Shown: in pieces, positions 42,371 through 52,566 of the stretch
Layout: every line of letters begins with the position of its first letter
Numbering within the stretch: the stretch's first letter is position 1
Source of the DNA: Pectobacterium wasabiae CFBP 3304
Lineage (GTDB): Bacteria > Pseudomonadota > Gammaproteobacteria > Enterobacterales > Enterobacteriaceae
Direction of reading: 5' to 3'
Assembly: GCF_001742185.1 (NCBI RefSeq)
Contig: NZ_CP015750.1
Location: forward strand, 930,001-994,000
DNA: 64,000 nt
Position numbers and translations under genes: made by a program
Notes under the pieces: model-generated
Told to the model about the DNA's origin: nothing
The model's database searches: none
What the model saw: only the letters and a program-made list of their open reading frames with translations

Positions 42371-44277
42371 TTACTTTTTGTCTTTTACTTCTTCAAACTC
42401 AGCATCAACGACATCGTCGTCGCGGCGAGCAGAGGCATCATCAGCGGCACCTTCAGCACCTGGCTGTGGCTGAGACGCTTCCAGCAGCTTGCCGGAAACC
42501 TGAACCAGCGCCTGAATTTTCGCTTCGATGTCTGCTTTATCTTCGCCTTTCAGCGCGCTTTCCAGCGCTTTCAATGCGTCGTCAATGGCAGTTTTATCAT
42601 CAGCGGCCAGTTTATCACCCACTTCTTCCAACTGCTTACGCGTGCTGTGCAGCAGGTGATCGCCCTGGTTACGTGCCTGAACCAGCTCTTCAAACTTGCG
42701 GTCAGCTTCAGCATTCGCTTCTGCATCGCGTACCATTTTCTGAATTTCATCTTCGTTCAGACCAGAAGAGGCCTTGATGGTGATTTTCTGCTCGCGACCG
42801 CTGTTTTTGTCTTTCGCGGAAACGTGCAGGATACCGTCGGCATCGATGTCGAAAGTAACTTCGATCTGCGGCATACCGCGCGGTGCGGCCTGAATACCAT
42901 CCAGGTTAAACTGACCCAGAGATTTGTTGTCGTGCGCGCGCTTACGCTCACCTTGCAGAACATGAATCGTTACCGCAGACTGGTTGTCTTCCGCTGTAGA
43001 GAACACCTGACTGTGTTTCGTCGGGATCGTGGTGTTCTTAGCGATCAGCGCGGTCATCACGCCGCCCATGGTTTCGATACCCAGAGACAGCGGGCTTACG
43101 TCCAGCAGCAGAACGTCTTTCACGTCACCAGACAACACCCCCCCTGAACCGCAGCACCGATGGCAACCGCTTCGTCCGGGTTCACGTCTTTACGTGGCTC
43201 TTTACCGAAGAAGTCAGCGACTTTCTTCTGTACCAGAGGCATACGCGTCTGACCACCAACCAGAATCACGTCCTGAATTTCAGAAACGGACAGGCCAGCA
43301 TCCTGCAACGCGACTTTCAGCGGTTCAAGAGAACGGTTTACCAATTCTTCTACCAGTGATTCCAGTTTCGCACGGGTCACTTTGATGTTCAGGTGCTTAG
43401 GACCGGTCGCGTCAGCCGTGATGTACGGCAGGTTAACGTCGGTCTGCTGTGCAGAAGACAGCTCGATCTTCGCTTTTTCTGCCGCTTCTTTCAGACGCTG
43501 CATTGCCAGCGGATCGTTACGCAGGTCGAAACCTTGCTCTTTCTTAAATTCGTCAACCAGATAGTTGATCATGCGGCTATCGAAGTCTTCACCACCCAGG
43601 TGGGTGTCACCGTTGGTCGCCAGAACTTCAAAGGTTTTTTCGCCATCAACTTCGTCGATTTCGATGATAGAGATATCGAACGTACCGCCGCCCAGGTCAT
43701 AAACCGCGATAGTACGGTTGCCAACTTCTTTATCCAGACCATATGCCAGCGCTGCCGCTGTCGGTTCGTTGATGATACGTTTGACTTCCAAGCCCGCGAT
43801 ACGGCCGGCATCTTTGGTTGCCTGACGTTGCGCATCGTTGAAGTAAGCCGGTACGGTGATAACCGCTTCGGAGATGGTCTCACCCAGATAGTCTTCCGCC
43901 GTTTTCTTCATTTTTTTCAGCACTTCAGCCGAAATCTGTGGCGGAGCCATTTTCTGATCTTTTACTTCCAGCCATGCATCGCCATTATCTGCCCCGACGA
44001 TTTTATACGGCATGATGTTGGCATCGCGCTGAACTTCTTCGTCTTTGAAACGACGGCCAATCAAACGCTTGATAGCAAACAGTGTATTTTGCGGGTTAGT
44101 CACTGCCTGACGTTTAGCCGGTTGGCCAACCAGAATTTCACCGTCTTGCGTATAAGCAATGATTGAAGGCGTGGTGCGATCGCCTTCACTATTTTCCAGT
44201 ACTTTTACCTGAGTACCGTCAATAATCGCGACACAAGAGTTGGTTGTACCCAGGTCGATACCAATAATCTTACCCAT
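42371..44277 (-). CDS. dnaK: Chaperone protein DnaK, with an apparent frameshift
   Basis: The Hsp70 chaperone. The N-terminal ATPase domain starts [20 protein letters not shown], with [14 protein letters not shown] and [11 protein letters not shown]. The frame then ends prematurely after [11 protein letters not shown]. The substrate-binding domain continues in another frame from [20 protein letters not shown] to the end [11 protein letters not shown]. The break is a run of seven C at 43138-43144; one more base restores [11 protein letters not shown] and gives about 635 residues (638 in E. coli). Sequencing error in the homopolymer is the likeliest cause. The gene is listed as one feature for that reason. 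Confidence 0.93.
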
Positions 44278-44490
44278 CTAAACATCTCCACTAAAAAGTC
44301 ATATTCGGTGTGGTGGTTAAACCTACTACCTACTGTGCGGGCGAAATGTCGTTTTTCAACAAAATTTCTCGTTTTCCAACGACACACCCTCGTTTTTCAT
44401 CAGCAGCACACGTTTTATTTTCATGCTAACTACCGATGTAACGGCCCGACACACGCCTTTGCGGCAGGTCAAACTGTTTCGGTTGCAAAT
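44278..44490. other. dnaK leader region
   Basis: About 210 bases between the heat-shock promoter and the dnaK start form the transcribed leader. No small gene is supported. Confidence 0.5.
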
Positions 44491-44523
44491 AAGATGGGGC
44501 CAACATTTCTATCATCAAGGGGG
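44491..44523 (-). promoter_or_regulatory. Sigma-32 heat-shock promoter of dnaKJ
   Basis: On the minus strand CCCCCTTGATG, 13 nt, then CCCCATCTT matches the sigma-32 consensus (CTTGAAA, 11-16 nt, CCCCATNT). It is almost the same as dnaK P1 of E. coli. It lies about 215 nt upstream of the dnaK start. Confidence 0.88.
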
Positions 44524-44767
44524 AAAGATGAAAAAAAATGACCTTTATCCCTCTTACGATCAAACTATTCTGCCTTCCCGATGTTGTGTCCATTCCAAAC
44601 GCCCGATATGATGCCGCGCTCGCCGCAAAAATGGGGACATTTCCCTACACAATGGCGGGCAATAACACCTAAACGACTCCTATCCCAACGTGATTGGCGC
44701 ATTCGCTAACCTTAATGCCGCGCCCGACGCGAAGGGACTATTAATAATCTGTTATTGCAGAGGATTT

Positions 44768-45343
44768 ATGAGCACGAACACGTTGGCAAATCCTGGTCCA
44801 TTAGGACTGATGGGCTTCGGGATGACCACTATTCTGTTGAACCTGCACAACGCAGGCTTTTTCCCACTGTCTTCCATCATTCTTAGCATGGGTATTTTCT
44901 ACGGCGGTATTGCCCAGATCCTGGCTGGCCTGCTGGAATATAAAAAAGGGAATACGTTTGGCGTGACGGCGTTTACGTCTTATGGCGCATTCTGGCTGAC
45001 GCTGGTTGCCATTCTCGTCCTGCCTAAAATGGGTCTGGCAGAAGCCAGCGATGCCCAGTTCCTTGGTGTATTCCTGGGCCTGTGGGGCGTCTTCACGCTG
45101 TTTATGTTCTTCGGCACATTCGGCACCAACCGCGCCCTGCAATTTGTCTTCGGTAGCCTGACCGTGCTGTTTGCTCTGCTGGCCGTGGGTAACTTTACTG
45201 GCAACCACGCTCTGCTGACCTTCGCAGGTTACGAAGGCATCATCTGTGGTGCTAGCGCTATTTATCTGGCAATGGCAGAAGTGCTGAACGAGAAGTTTGG
45301 CCGCACCGTACTGCCCATTGGTGCTCGTGGCGCGTCCCACTAA
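44768..45343 (+). CDS. satP: Acetate/succinate transporter SatP
   Basis: A GPR1/FUN34/YaaH family inner membrane protein of 191 residues with six hydrophobic helices. It takes up acetate and succinate. The ATG at 44768, with AGAGG upstream, gives MSTNTLANPGPLGLMGFGMT, matching E. coli SatP (188). The signature NPGPLGLMGFGMTTILLNLH is intact. It is divergent from dnaK across about 490 nt. A strong terminator follows. Confidence 0.95.
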   Translation: MSTNTLANPGPLGLMGFGMTTILLNLHNAGFFPLSSIILSMGIFYGGIAQILAGLLEYKKGNTFGVTAFTSYGAFWLTLVAILVLPKMGLAEASDAQFLGVFLGLWGVFTLFMFFGTFGTNRALQFVFGSLTVLFALLAVGNFTGNHALLTFAGYEGIICGASAIYLAMAEVLNEKFGRTVLPIGARGASH

Positions 45344-45398
45344 GTTATAAGCACCGACGTGATAGACGCTGTCTATAAGCACTAGCCCGCGTTAAATA

Positions 45399-45437
45399 GC
45401 AACGAGCCCTGTCAATCTGACAGGGCTCGTTTGTTTT
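45399..45437. terminator. Bidirectional terminator between satP and MFS gene
   Basis: AACGAGCCCTGTC and GACAGGGCTCGTT form a 13-bp stem with a four-base loop, followed by TGTTTTT. It lies between converging genes and is among the strongest hairpins of the window. Confidence 0.88.
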
Positions 45438-45455
45438 TACCAAGATAACGTGTGC

Positions 45456-46793
45456 TTAAACTTCAACGGGCGAACGGTCGCCCGCATCGCTATTTGCTGA
45501 AGAACGCAAATCAGCATCCAAATCGCGCTGCAAATAAACGCCCAGCAGCAACCCTACTGCGGCTAGCGTCAAGACATAGAATGCTGGAGCCATCGGCGTC
45601 ACTTTCATGATCAGCGTGACAAAGACGGGCGTCAGGCCACCGAAAATGGCATAGGACACGTTGTAGGAAAAAGAAAGCCCTGAGAAACGGACAGCGGCTG
45701 GAAATGCCCTCACCATGACATACGGTACACCGCCCACCACGCCAACGCTGAGCCCCACAATCGCATAGCTGACAAAAAGCAACGTCGTACTGCTTGCCGC
45801 CGAGCTATAAAAGAACCAACTACAGGCAGCCAGCAACAGACTACCCACAATAAACAACTTGCTGGCACCGAAGCGGTCAACTAACAGCCCTGCGCCGACG
45901 CAGCCCGCCATCAGCGTAATCGTTGCCAGACAGTTCGCCTGCAATGCCAGCGCAGCAGAAATGCCGTGGACTTTTTGCAAGTACGTCGGCGCCATCAGGA
46001 TAACGACGACGATGCACGCAGACAGCAGCCAGGTCAGCAGCATGGAAACCACAACGGCACGTTTATGATTTGAGACGACCGATTTCAACGGCAACTCTTC
46101 TGCCAGTTTTTTCTGCGTCTGCATTTCCATAAAAATAGGCGTTTCCTGTAACCAGCGGCGCAGATACATCGCCACAAGGCCAAATACCCCGCCGATGAAG
46201 AACGGCAGACGCCAGCCACCGTCCAACATCTGCTCTGGCGTGAGCACCGTATTCAATAGCGTCGCAATCAGAGAGCCTAGTAGAATCCCCATCGTCAACC
46301 CGGCAGTCAACGTACCGCAGGCAAAGCCAATACGGGCACGAGGGACATGTTCTGCAACAAAGACCCATGCGCCGGGAACTTCCCCGCCAATTGCCGCACC
46401 TTGGAGCACACGCATAAAAAGCAGTAAAAGCGGTGCCGCAATACCAATGGCTTCATAGGTCGGTAGCAGACCCATTGCCAGCGTTGGCAACGCCATCAGT
46501 AATATGCTCAGGCTGAACATTTTCTTACGTCCGCTCTTATCGCCAAAGTGGGCCATGATGATGCCCCCAAGCGGACGGGCCAGATAGCCTGCGGCAAAAA
46601 TACCGAACGTCTGTACCTGCCGAAGCCATTCAGGAATATCTGGCGGGAAGAAGAGATCGCCAATAACCGCAGCAAAGAAAACAAAAATAATAAAATCATA
46701 AAACTCTAGCGCGCCACCCAGCGCAGCCAGAGACAGCGTTTTATAGTCCTGCCGGTTCAGCCGACGAGGATGGGCGTGTTGATTCAGCGTCAT
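45456..46793 (-). CDS. MFS transporter, metabolite:H+ symporter family
   Basis: A 445-residue membrane protein with about 12 helices. It opens ALGGALEFYDFIIFVFFAAV, which with PLGGIIMAHFGDKSGRKKMF is typical of the MHS group (ProP, KgtP, ShiA). The A motif between helices 2 and 3 (GDKSGRKK) is intact. The substrate is unknown; organic acids or zwitterions are usual in the group. The gene is not at this place in E. coli and lies alone between two units, ending at the shared terminator with satP. Confidence 0.85.
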   Translation of the reverse strand: MTLNQHAHPRRLNRQDYKTLSLAALGGALEFYDFIIFVFFAAVIGDLFFPPDIPEWLRQVQTFGIFAAGYLARPLGGIIMAHFGDKSGRKKMFSLSILLMALPTLAMGLLPTYEAIGIAAPLLLLFMRVLQGAAIGGEVPGAWVFVAEHVPRARIGFACGTLTAGLTMGILLGSLIATLLNTVLTPEQMLDGGWRLPFFIGGVFGLVAMYLRRWLQETPIFMEMQTQKKLAEELPLKSVVSNHKRAVVVSMLLTWLLSACIVVVILMAPTYLQKVHGISAALALQANCLATITLMAGCVGAGLLVDRFGASKLFIVGSLLLAACSWFFYSSAASSTTLLFVSYAIVGLSVGVVGGVPYVMVRAFPAAVRFSGLSFSYNVSYAIFGGLTPVFVTLIMKVTPMAPAFYVLTLAAVGLLLGVYLQRDLDADLRSSANSDAGDRSPVEV

Positions 46794-46916
46794 AAATTAC
46801 CGTGCATTGCCAGAGTGAAAAAAAACGTCACCGCAGTGTGTAAAGTAGAAATTACTATAGCGGCAAAATTTTTATACACCAGCAAAGCTGAATCTTATGT
46901 TTCAAATCGCCTAACT

Positions 46917-47504
46917 TCAGTCTTTTATTTCGCGCACCGCATTTTTAGGGCGAAAAGCTGCTACCACATCCACATTGGTTTCAATATAAGGGCCTTCCAG
47001 CAGTTGGATACAATACGGTACGCTGGCAAAAATGCCGGCCACAATCACCTTGCCATCGGCATCTTTTAAACCTTCCAGCGTTTCCTTAATCGCTTTAGGT
47101 TGCCCCGGCAAATTGAGAATCAACGCTTGCTTGCGCAGCACGCCCACCTGACGAGAGAGGATCGCGGTAGGCACAAAACGCAGGCTGATCTGTCGCATTT
47201 GCTCGCCAAACCCCGGCATTTCCCGATCGGCAACGGCCAGCGTAGCATCCGGGGTGACATCGCGACGCGCAGGCCCCGTACCTCCCGTCGTTAACACCAA
47301 ATGACAGCCGCGCTCGTCCACCAACTCACACAGCGTGTGTTCAATCATCGATTGCTCATCCGGCACGAGCCGAGTTTCCACCTCAAACGGCGTCGTCAGG
47401 GCACTGCGGAGCCAGGACTCCAGTTCTGGGATGCCTTTATCCTGATAAATTCCGCTGGAAGCACGATCGGATACGGAAACCAAACCAATACGCAATACGT
47501 TCAT
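46917..47504 (-). CDS. mog: Molybdopterin adenylyltransferase Mog
   Basis: Mog adenylates molybdopterin before molybdate insertion. The ATG at 47504, just after GAGGT, gives 195 residues as in E. coli, starting MNVLRIGLVSVSDRASSGIY. The motif TTGGTGPARRDVTPDAT is complete. It lies on the minus strand next to the MFS gene. In E. coli it adjoins talB, whereas here a cyclase gene lies between. Confidence 0.96.
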   Translation of the reverse strand: MNVLRIGLVSVSDRASSGIYQDKGIPELESWLRSALTTPFEVETRLVPDEQSMIEHTLCELVDERGCHLVLTTGGTGPARRDVTPDATLAVADREMPGFGEQMRQISLRFVPTAILSRQVGVLRKQALILNLPGQPKAIKETLEGLKDADGKVIVAGIFASVPYCIQLLEGPYIETNVDVVAAFRPKNAVREIKD

Positions 47505-47893
47505 AAGCACCTCAATTTAAACAAAAAATAAATTTTATCAGGATCGTAAACGTTTTTATCAAAGAATTAACTCTTATGAAGAAATTCATACTACATCTGT
47601 TATTTCGCATCCTGTGCGATACAGCACTTGATAATGGTTGTTAATCGTCGTCTCAAAAAAACGACAAAATTACCTAACTTAATAATACCGCCACGCAATT
47701 AAAATTAAAAAATAGCAGGCGAATAAAAAAAATCGCTTACCCATTAAGAGCCAATGAAATAGGCCGATATATTAAAGATAAAAAGGATGATATCCACCAC
47801 GACAGAACATCACGAAAAATCAAATAATATGATAAAATTAAAGCACTTCTTTAGTATCACAATAAGTAAAAAAGTCTTATCAAGGAAGTCGCC
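47505..47893. other. AT-rich intergenic region before the diguanylate cyclase
   Basis: About 390 bases of very AT-rich sequence contain the divergent control regions of mog and the cyclase gene. No gene or strong hairpin was seen. Confidence 0.45.
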
Positions 47894-48982
47894 ATGAACG
47901 ATCTTAAGTATAAGATACTTAAACTTTTTGCCCATCCGACATACGCATTTTTCCTGTTCGGGGCGATTTCTTTTATCTTCACCATCGTTATTATGCATGA
48001 AGCGAACAAATCGACCTGGAAAGCAGAACGAACCAATCTCGATACCGCAATCAAAACCTATGGTTCCTACAGCAACAGCGGTGAAGTAAAAGAAAGCGAT
48101 ATGACCCGGCAATCCGGCACTTATTTGTCTTCACGAACCAGAACATTAGCCTTTAACACTCGAAATTCACGTAGTGAATGCATAAACAAGCTTTCTTCTT
48201 CCGATCTCACTTTCAACGATATGGCCGTGATCCGAACCTGCCAAAATAAATTGCCGTCTATCGGTGACTATGCAGGTAAAGACACGCTGACGGTTATTTT
48301 CCCTATTCTATCTCCTACCGATGAACTGCTGGGAATTTGGATAAGAACAACGTCGGAAAAACCACAGCCATCATTTATCCAGACGCTGTTTTCCCTGTCA
48401 TCGACCCTCATTATTGTTGGTAGCGTAGTGCTTTTCGCTATTTTAGGCAGCCTGCTGTCACTTCTGGCAAAAAAATACCTGATAGAACTGCCCATCATTG
48501 CCAGATACGACGATCTGACTGGCTATTTACGGCGAGATGCGTTCTTTCTAGCAACGAATAAAGCCTTTAGTATCGCCAATCTGAGCAAGCGTCCCGTTAG
48601 CGTCATGCTGATTGATATCGACCATTTTAAACTTGTGAATGATAGTTTCGGCCATAGCGTCGGTGATGACGCATTGAGATTCGTTGCAGATACATTCAAG
48701 AAATCATTTCGCCGCGAAGATATTTTTGGCCGTATTGGCGGCGATGAATTCGCTATTGTTTTACCGAATACCGGGTTAAACGATGCCTATGCGATCGTCG
48801 ATCGAGCCAGAGAGCGTCTTAGTGACACACCTTGTGATACGGCTTCAGGAAAAATCAGGCTAACAGTGAGCATCGGATTGGTTGAATACCATACCGCAGG
48901 GGAAGACTTAAGTGAGGTCATGAAGCGTGCCGATGATAATCTTTATATCGCGAAGAAAACCCGTAACACGACGGCGCGATAG
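47894..48982 (+). CDS. Membrane-bound diguanylate cyclase (GGDEF)
   Basis: A 362-residue protein that should make cyclic di-GMP. A membrane helix at about 15-35 (AFFLFGAISFIFTIVIM) is followed by a periplasmic sensor domain of about 130 residues with two Cys pairs at most, and a second helix (about 172-195). Then comes a GGDEF domain. The active site is an intact GGDEF at 282-286. An inhibitory site RRED lies five residues before it, so product inhibition is expected. The ribosome binding site is GGAAG. It has no counterpart between mog and talB in E. coli. The signal sensed is unknown. Confidence 0.92.
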   Translation: MNDLKYKILKLFAHPTYAFFLFGAISFIFTIVIMHEANKSTWKAERTNLDTAIKTYGSYSNSGEVKESDMTRQSGTYLSSRTRTLAFNTRNSRSECINKLSSSDLTFNDMAVIRTCQNKLPSIGDYAGKDTLTVIFPILSPTDELLGIWIRTTSEKPQPSFIQTLFSLSSTLIIVGSVVLFAILGSLLSLLAKKYLIELPIIARYDDLTGYLRRDAFFLATNKAFSIANLSKRPVSVMLIDIDHFKLVNDSFGHSVGDDALRFVADTFKKSFRREDIFGRIGGDEFAIVLPNTGLNDAYAIVDRARERLSDTPCDTASGKIRLTVSIGLVEYHTAGEDLSEVMKRADDNLYIAKKTRNTTAR

Positions 48983-49011
48983 ATTTCTCCCCCCCCTCAG
49001 CAACACTACAG

Positions 49012-49048
49012 ACAAAAAAATAGCCGGGAATTTCCCGGCTATTTTTAT
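49012..49048. terminator. Bidirectional terminator between cyclase gene and talB
   Basis: AAAAAAATAGCCGGGA and TCCCGGCTATTTTTA form a 9-bp stem with A-run and T-run on either side, between converging genes. Confidence 0.88.
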
Positions 49049-49059
49049 TCGCACAATGC

Positions 49060-50013
49060 TTACAGTAAATCTGCAATCATTTTTTCCAGTTTTTCCTGGT
49101 CGATCGCAAACTTACGAATACCGTCGGCCAGTTTATCAATCGCCATTGGGTCTTGGTTGTGCTGCCAGTAGAACTCGGCTTCTGTCATTTTCGCTGGGCG
49201 AACTTTCACCTCACCGACATAAGACAACTTACGAACCACTTCACCTTCGCTTTCTGACAGTTCTTTCAGCAAGGCTGGTGCAATCGTCAGACGGTCACAC
49301 CCGGCCAGCTCCAGAATCTCGCCGACATTACGGAAGCTCGCACCCATCACGACGGTTTCATAGCCGTGCTCTTTGTAGTAATCATAGATTTCGCTAACGG
49401 AAACCACGCCCGGATCTTCATGCGGCGCGAAGTCTTTTTTATCGCCATTGGCTTTGTACCAATCCAGAATACGGCCAACGAACGGTGAAATAAGGAACAC
49501 GCCCGCTTCGGCACAAGCACGCGCCTGTGCAAAGGAGAACAGCAGCGTCAGGTTACAGTTGATACCTTCTTTTTCCAACTGCTCCGCCGCACGGATGCCC
49601 TGCCAGGTTGAGGCCAGCTTAATCAGGATACGCTCGTTGCTGATACCTGCATCATTGTACAGTTTGATCAGGTGTTTGGCTTTCGCCACGCTCGCCTCGG
49701 TGTCATACGACAAACGCGCATCTACTTCGGTAGAAATACGGCCGGGGATCAATTTTAAAATTTCGAGACCAATGTTGACCGCCAGTTTATCCGTGGCATC
49801 TACGACCTGCTGTTTACGATCGCTGCTCTGCTCGCGCGCCCAGGCAATCGCCTCGTCGATCAGCTTACGGTATTCAGGAATTTGTGCAGCGTTCAAAATC
49901 AGTGAAGGATTGGTGGTCGCATCTTGCGGTTGGTACAGTTTCATTGCCGCAATATCACCGGTATCAGCGACAACTGTGGTCAATTGGCGTAGGTAAGTCA
50001 GTTTATCCGTCAT
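49060..50013 (-). CDS. talB: Transaldolase B
   Basis: A pentose phosphate enzyme that moves a dihydroxyacetone unit between sugar phosphates. The 317-residue protein (E. coli TalB 317) has the Schiff-base Lys in [12 protein letters not shown]. Other class I aldolase-fold residues lie in ATTNPSLIL and [11 protein letters not shown]. It is convergent with the cyclase gene and divergent from yaaA. Confidence 0.97.
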   Translation of the reverse strand: MTDKLTYLRQLTTVVADTGDIAAMKLYQPQDATTNPSLILNAAQIPEYRKLIDEAIAWAREQSSDRKQQVVDATDKLAVNIGLEILKLIPGRISTEVDARLSYDTEASVAKAKHLIKLYNDAGISNERILIKLASTWQGIRAAEQLEKEGINCNLTLLFSFAQARACAEAGVFLISPFVGRILDWYKANGDKKDFAPHEDPGVVSVSEIYDYYKEHGYETVVMGASFRNVGEILELAGCDRLTIAPALLKELSESEGEVVRKLSYVGEVKVRPAKMTEAEFYWQHNQDPMAIDKLADGIRKFAIDQEKLEKMIADLL

Positions 50014-50316
50014 GTTGGCATGTCTCGTTGTTTATACGTGGTGCTCGTGAATGAAAATAGCTCGTATATGAATCGACTTGTTATGTAATCAGGTGGCCAT
50101 CTATTTTGCGCCGAAATCTGATAATAACACGCGCACTTTCCCGTGCAAGCCGACTGTTAATCCTCTCTACACAGCCCCGCCTCTTATCACGCTGAAATCA
50201 TCACGCCGGAAAAATGAAGCGCCTTAAAAGATGAAGCTATCGTAGCCATCGCCGTTTTCTTATCGGGTTCTTGCTATAGTAGACGCATCAAAAATCAGAC
50301 CGACAGGACATGGCGC
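50014..50316. other. talB-yaaA divergent control region
   Basis: About 300 bases must contain promoters for both genes. A likely yaaA -10 box, TATAGT, is at about 50275-50280. No gene is seen. Confidence 0.45.
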
Positions 50317-51090
50317 ATGCTTATTACTATTTCACCCGCAAAAACGCTCGACTACACCAGTCCATTGGCAACAACGCGTTACACCCAGCCGGAACTTCTG
50401 AACTATTCCGGCCAGTTAATTGACGTGTGTAAAAAGCTGACGCCAGCACAAATCGCCTCACTGATGAGCATCAGCGATAAACTGGCTGACCTGAACGCGG
50501 GCCGATTTAACGAGTGGCACCCCGATTTCACGCCGGAGAATGCGCGCCAGGCGCTTCTGGCGTTTAAGGGCGACGTCTACACCGGATTAGCCGCAGAAGA
50601 TTTCAGCGAAGATGACTTTGATTTCGCCCAGCAGCATCTGCGTATGCTATCAGGTCTGTACGGTGTGTTGCGTCCACTAGATTTGATGCAGCCGTATCGG
50701 CTGGAAATGGGTACCAAGCTGGAAAATAAAACCGGGAAAGATCTCTACAGCTTCTGGGGCAATACCATTACTGAAAAGCTGAATCAGGCGTTACGCGATC
50801 AAGGCGACGACGTGCTGATTAATCTGGCATCAGATGAGTATTTCAAAGCCGTCAAACCAAAAAAGCTCAATGCCCGCCTGATCAAACCCGTATTTTTGGA
50901 TGAGAAAAACGGTAAGTTCAAGGTGATCAGTTTCTACGCCAAGAAAGCGCGCGGTCTGATGAGCCGTTTCATTATTCAAAACCGTCTGACTCAACCGGAA
51001 CAGTTGAAAGCGTTTAATCTGGACGGTTATTTCTTCGAGGCAGCAGACTCGTCAAATGACGAACTGGTGTTTAAGCGCCACGAGCAGTAA
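50317..51090 (+). CDS. yaaA: Peroxide stress protein YaaA
   Basis: A 257-residue DUF328 family protein that in E. coli is under OxyR control and lowers free iron during peroxide stress. It begins [20 protein letters not shown] and has the conserved stretches [20 protein letters not shown] and [11 protein letters not shown]. The length matches E. coli (258). An ERIC repeat begins 3 nt after the stop and would be in its transcript. Confidence 0.95.
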   Translation: MLITISPAKTLDYTSPLATTRYTQPELLNYSGQLIDVCKKLTPAQIASLMSISDKLADLNAGRFNEWHPDFTPENARQALLAFKGDVYTGLAAEDFSEDDFDFAQQHLRMLSGLYGVLRPLDLMQPYRLEMGTKLENKTGKDLYSFWGNTITEKLNQALRDQGDDVLINLASDEYFKAVKPKKLNARLIKPVFLDEKNGKFKVISFYAKKARGLMSRFIIQNRLTQPEQLKAFNLDGYFFEAADSSNDELVFKRHEQ

Positions 51091-51217
<127 letters not shown>

Positions 51218-51273
51218 AAATAGTACGATAGGCAAAAAAGAAAGGCGGCGAAAACGCCGCCCTTTCAATCGAT

Positions 51274-52563
51274 TTATTCCGGCAGGGACATCAGGAATTC
51301 ACGCAGTTTCGCGAAATCATCCGGGAAGTTGTGCGACAGCAGATCCAGATCGGCACGTTCAGCCAGCGCTTCTGGAAGATCCAATTCTTTGCCCAGAATT
51401 TCTTCTACGCTCTCTTTGAATTTCGCCGGGTGCGCCGTCCCCAGGAACAGGCCGAACTCACCAGCTTGCAGTTGATCGCGCAGCAGACGGTAAGCAATCG
51501 CAGCATGCGGCTCGGAGAGATAGCCTAACGCATCAAGTTGATGCAGGGTTTCTTTCGTGGTGTCATCGCTCACCGCACCAAAGCCCAGCGTCTTCAACTG
51601 CCAGTTCTTACGGCGGAACAGCTCTTCCACGCGCGGCCAGTTGTTCGGCTGGCTCACATCCATCGCGTTGGATAACGTTGCCACCGTTTTATGCGGTTCC
51701 CAGTTACCTTCACTCAGAAAGCGCGGCACTGTGTCATTAGCGTTAGTCGCTGCAATGAAACGCTTAATCGGAAGACCCAGCGATTTCGCCAGCAGACCGG
51801 CGGTCAGGTCACCAAAGTTACCACTCGGCACAGAAACGACCAGTTGGTTACGGGCTTCCTGCGGCAGTTGTGCAACGGCTTCAAAGTAATAGCAAATTTG
51901 CGCCAGCAGACGGCTGATATTGATCGAGTTCGCTGAATTCAGGCCAATCGCCTTTTTCAGTTCCTCATCATCAAACGCTTTTTTCACCAATGCCTGACAA
52001 GCATCGAAATCGCTGTCGATAGCAATGGTGTGAATGTTGCCACCCAGCGTACAGAACAGTTTTTCCTGCAATGGGCTGATTTTGCCCTGCGGATACAGGA
52101 TCACCACACGGACGTTTTTCAGGCCGTAAAAGGCGTGCGCCACAGCAGCACCGGTGTCGCCAGAAGTCGCCGTCAGAATGGTAATTTTCTCGTCGCCAGA
52201 GACTTCCGTCAGCATTTGCGCCATAAAGCGGCCACCGAAGTCTTTAAAAGCCAGCGTCGGGCCGTGGAACAACTCTAGCGCAGCGACATCTTCCTCAACT
52301 GGCGCGATAGGAGCAGGGAACGCAAAGGCCGCTTTTACGCGCTCAAACACGGTTTCAGTCGCAATTTCATCACCAATATAGGCGGACAAAATGCGGCTGC
52401 TGCGGGTGACAAAATCCAGATCCAGCAAAGCATCAATTTCAGTGCGCTCAAATTCTGGCAGCTCCAACGGGAAAAACAACCCCTGCTGGCTCCCTAACCC
52501 TTGCTTGATAGCCTGAGCAAAACTGACCTGCTCGTTATGATCTTTAAGGTTGTACAGTTTCAT
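51274..52563 (-). CDS. thrC: Threonine synthase
   Basis: A PLP enzyme that converts O-phosphohomoserine to threonine, the last step of the pathway. The 429-residue protein (428 in E. coli) starts MKLYNLKDHNEQVSFAQAIK. It has the PLP Lys in HGPTLAFKDFGGRF and the cofactor loop TATSGDTGAAV. It is the last gene of the thr operon and starts 3 nt after thrB. Confidence 0.98.
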   Translation of the reverse strand: MKLYNLKDHNEQVSFAQAIKQGLGSQQGLFFPLELPEFERTEIDALLDLDFVTRSSRILSAYIGDEIATETVFERVKAAFAFPAPIAPVEEDVAALELFHGPTLAFKDFGGRFMAQMLTEVSGDEKITILTATSGDTGAAVAHAFYGLKNVRVVILYPQGKISPLQEKLFCTLGGNIHTIAIDSDFDACQALVKKAFDDEELKKAIGLNSANSINISRLLAQICYYFEAVAQLPQEARNQLVVSVPSGNFGDLTAGLLAKSLGLPIKRFIAATNANDTVPRFLSEGNWEPHKTVATLSNAMDVSQPNNWPRVEELFRRKNWQLKTLGFGAVSDDTTKETLHQLDALGYLSEPHAAIAYRLLRDQLQAGEFGLFLGTAHPAKFKESVEEILGKELDLPEALAERADLDLLSHNFPDDFAKLREFLMSLPE

Positions 52564-52566
52564 GCA

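Noticed and set aside
43138..43144. Programmed frameshift in dnaK
   Set aside because: DnaK is made from a single frame in all known bacteria, and no slippery site with stimulating structure is expected here. A homopolymer error is far more likely.
42287..43147. Long plus-strand frame of 286 codons opposite dnaK
   Set aside because: It lies antisense to a highly conserved gene; strong codon bias of dnaK keeps the opposite frame open. No protein-like motifs or ribosome binding site were seen.
43393..44166. Plus-strand frame of 257 codons opposite the dnaK ATPase domain
   Set aside because: Same cause as the other antisense frame; its composition mirrors DnaK codons.
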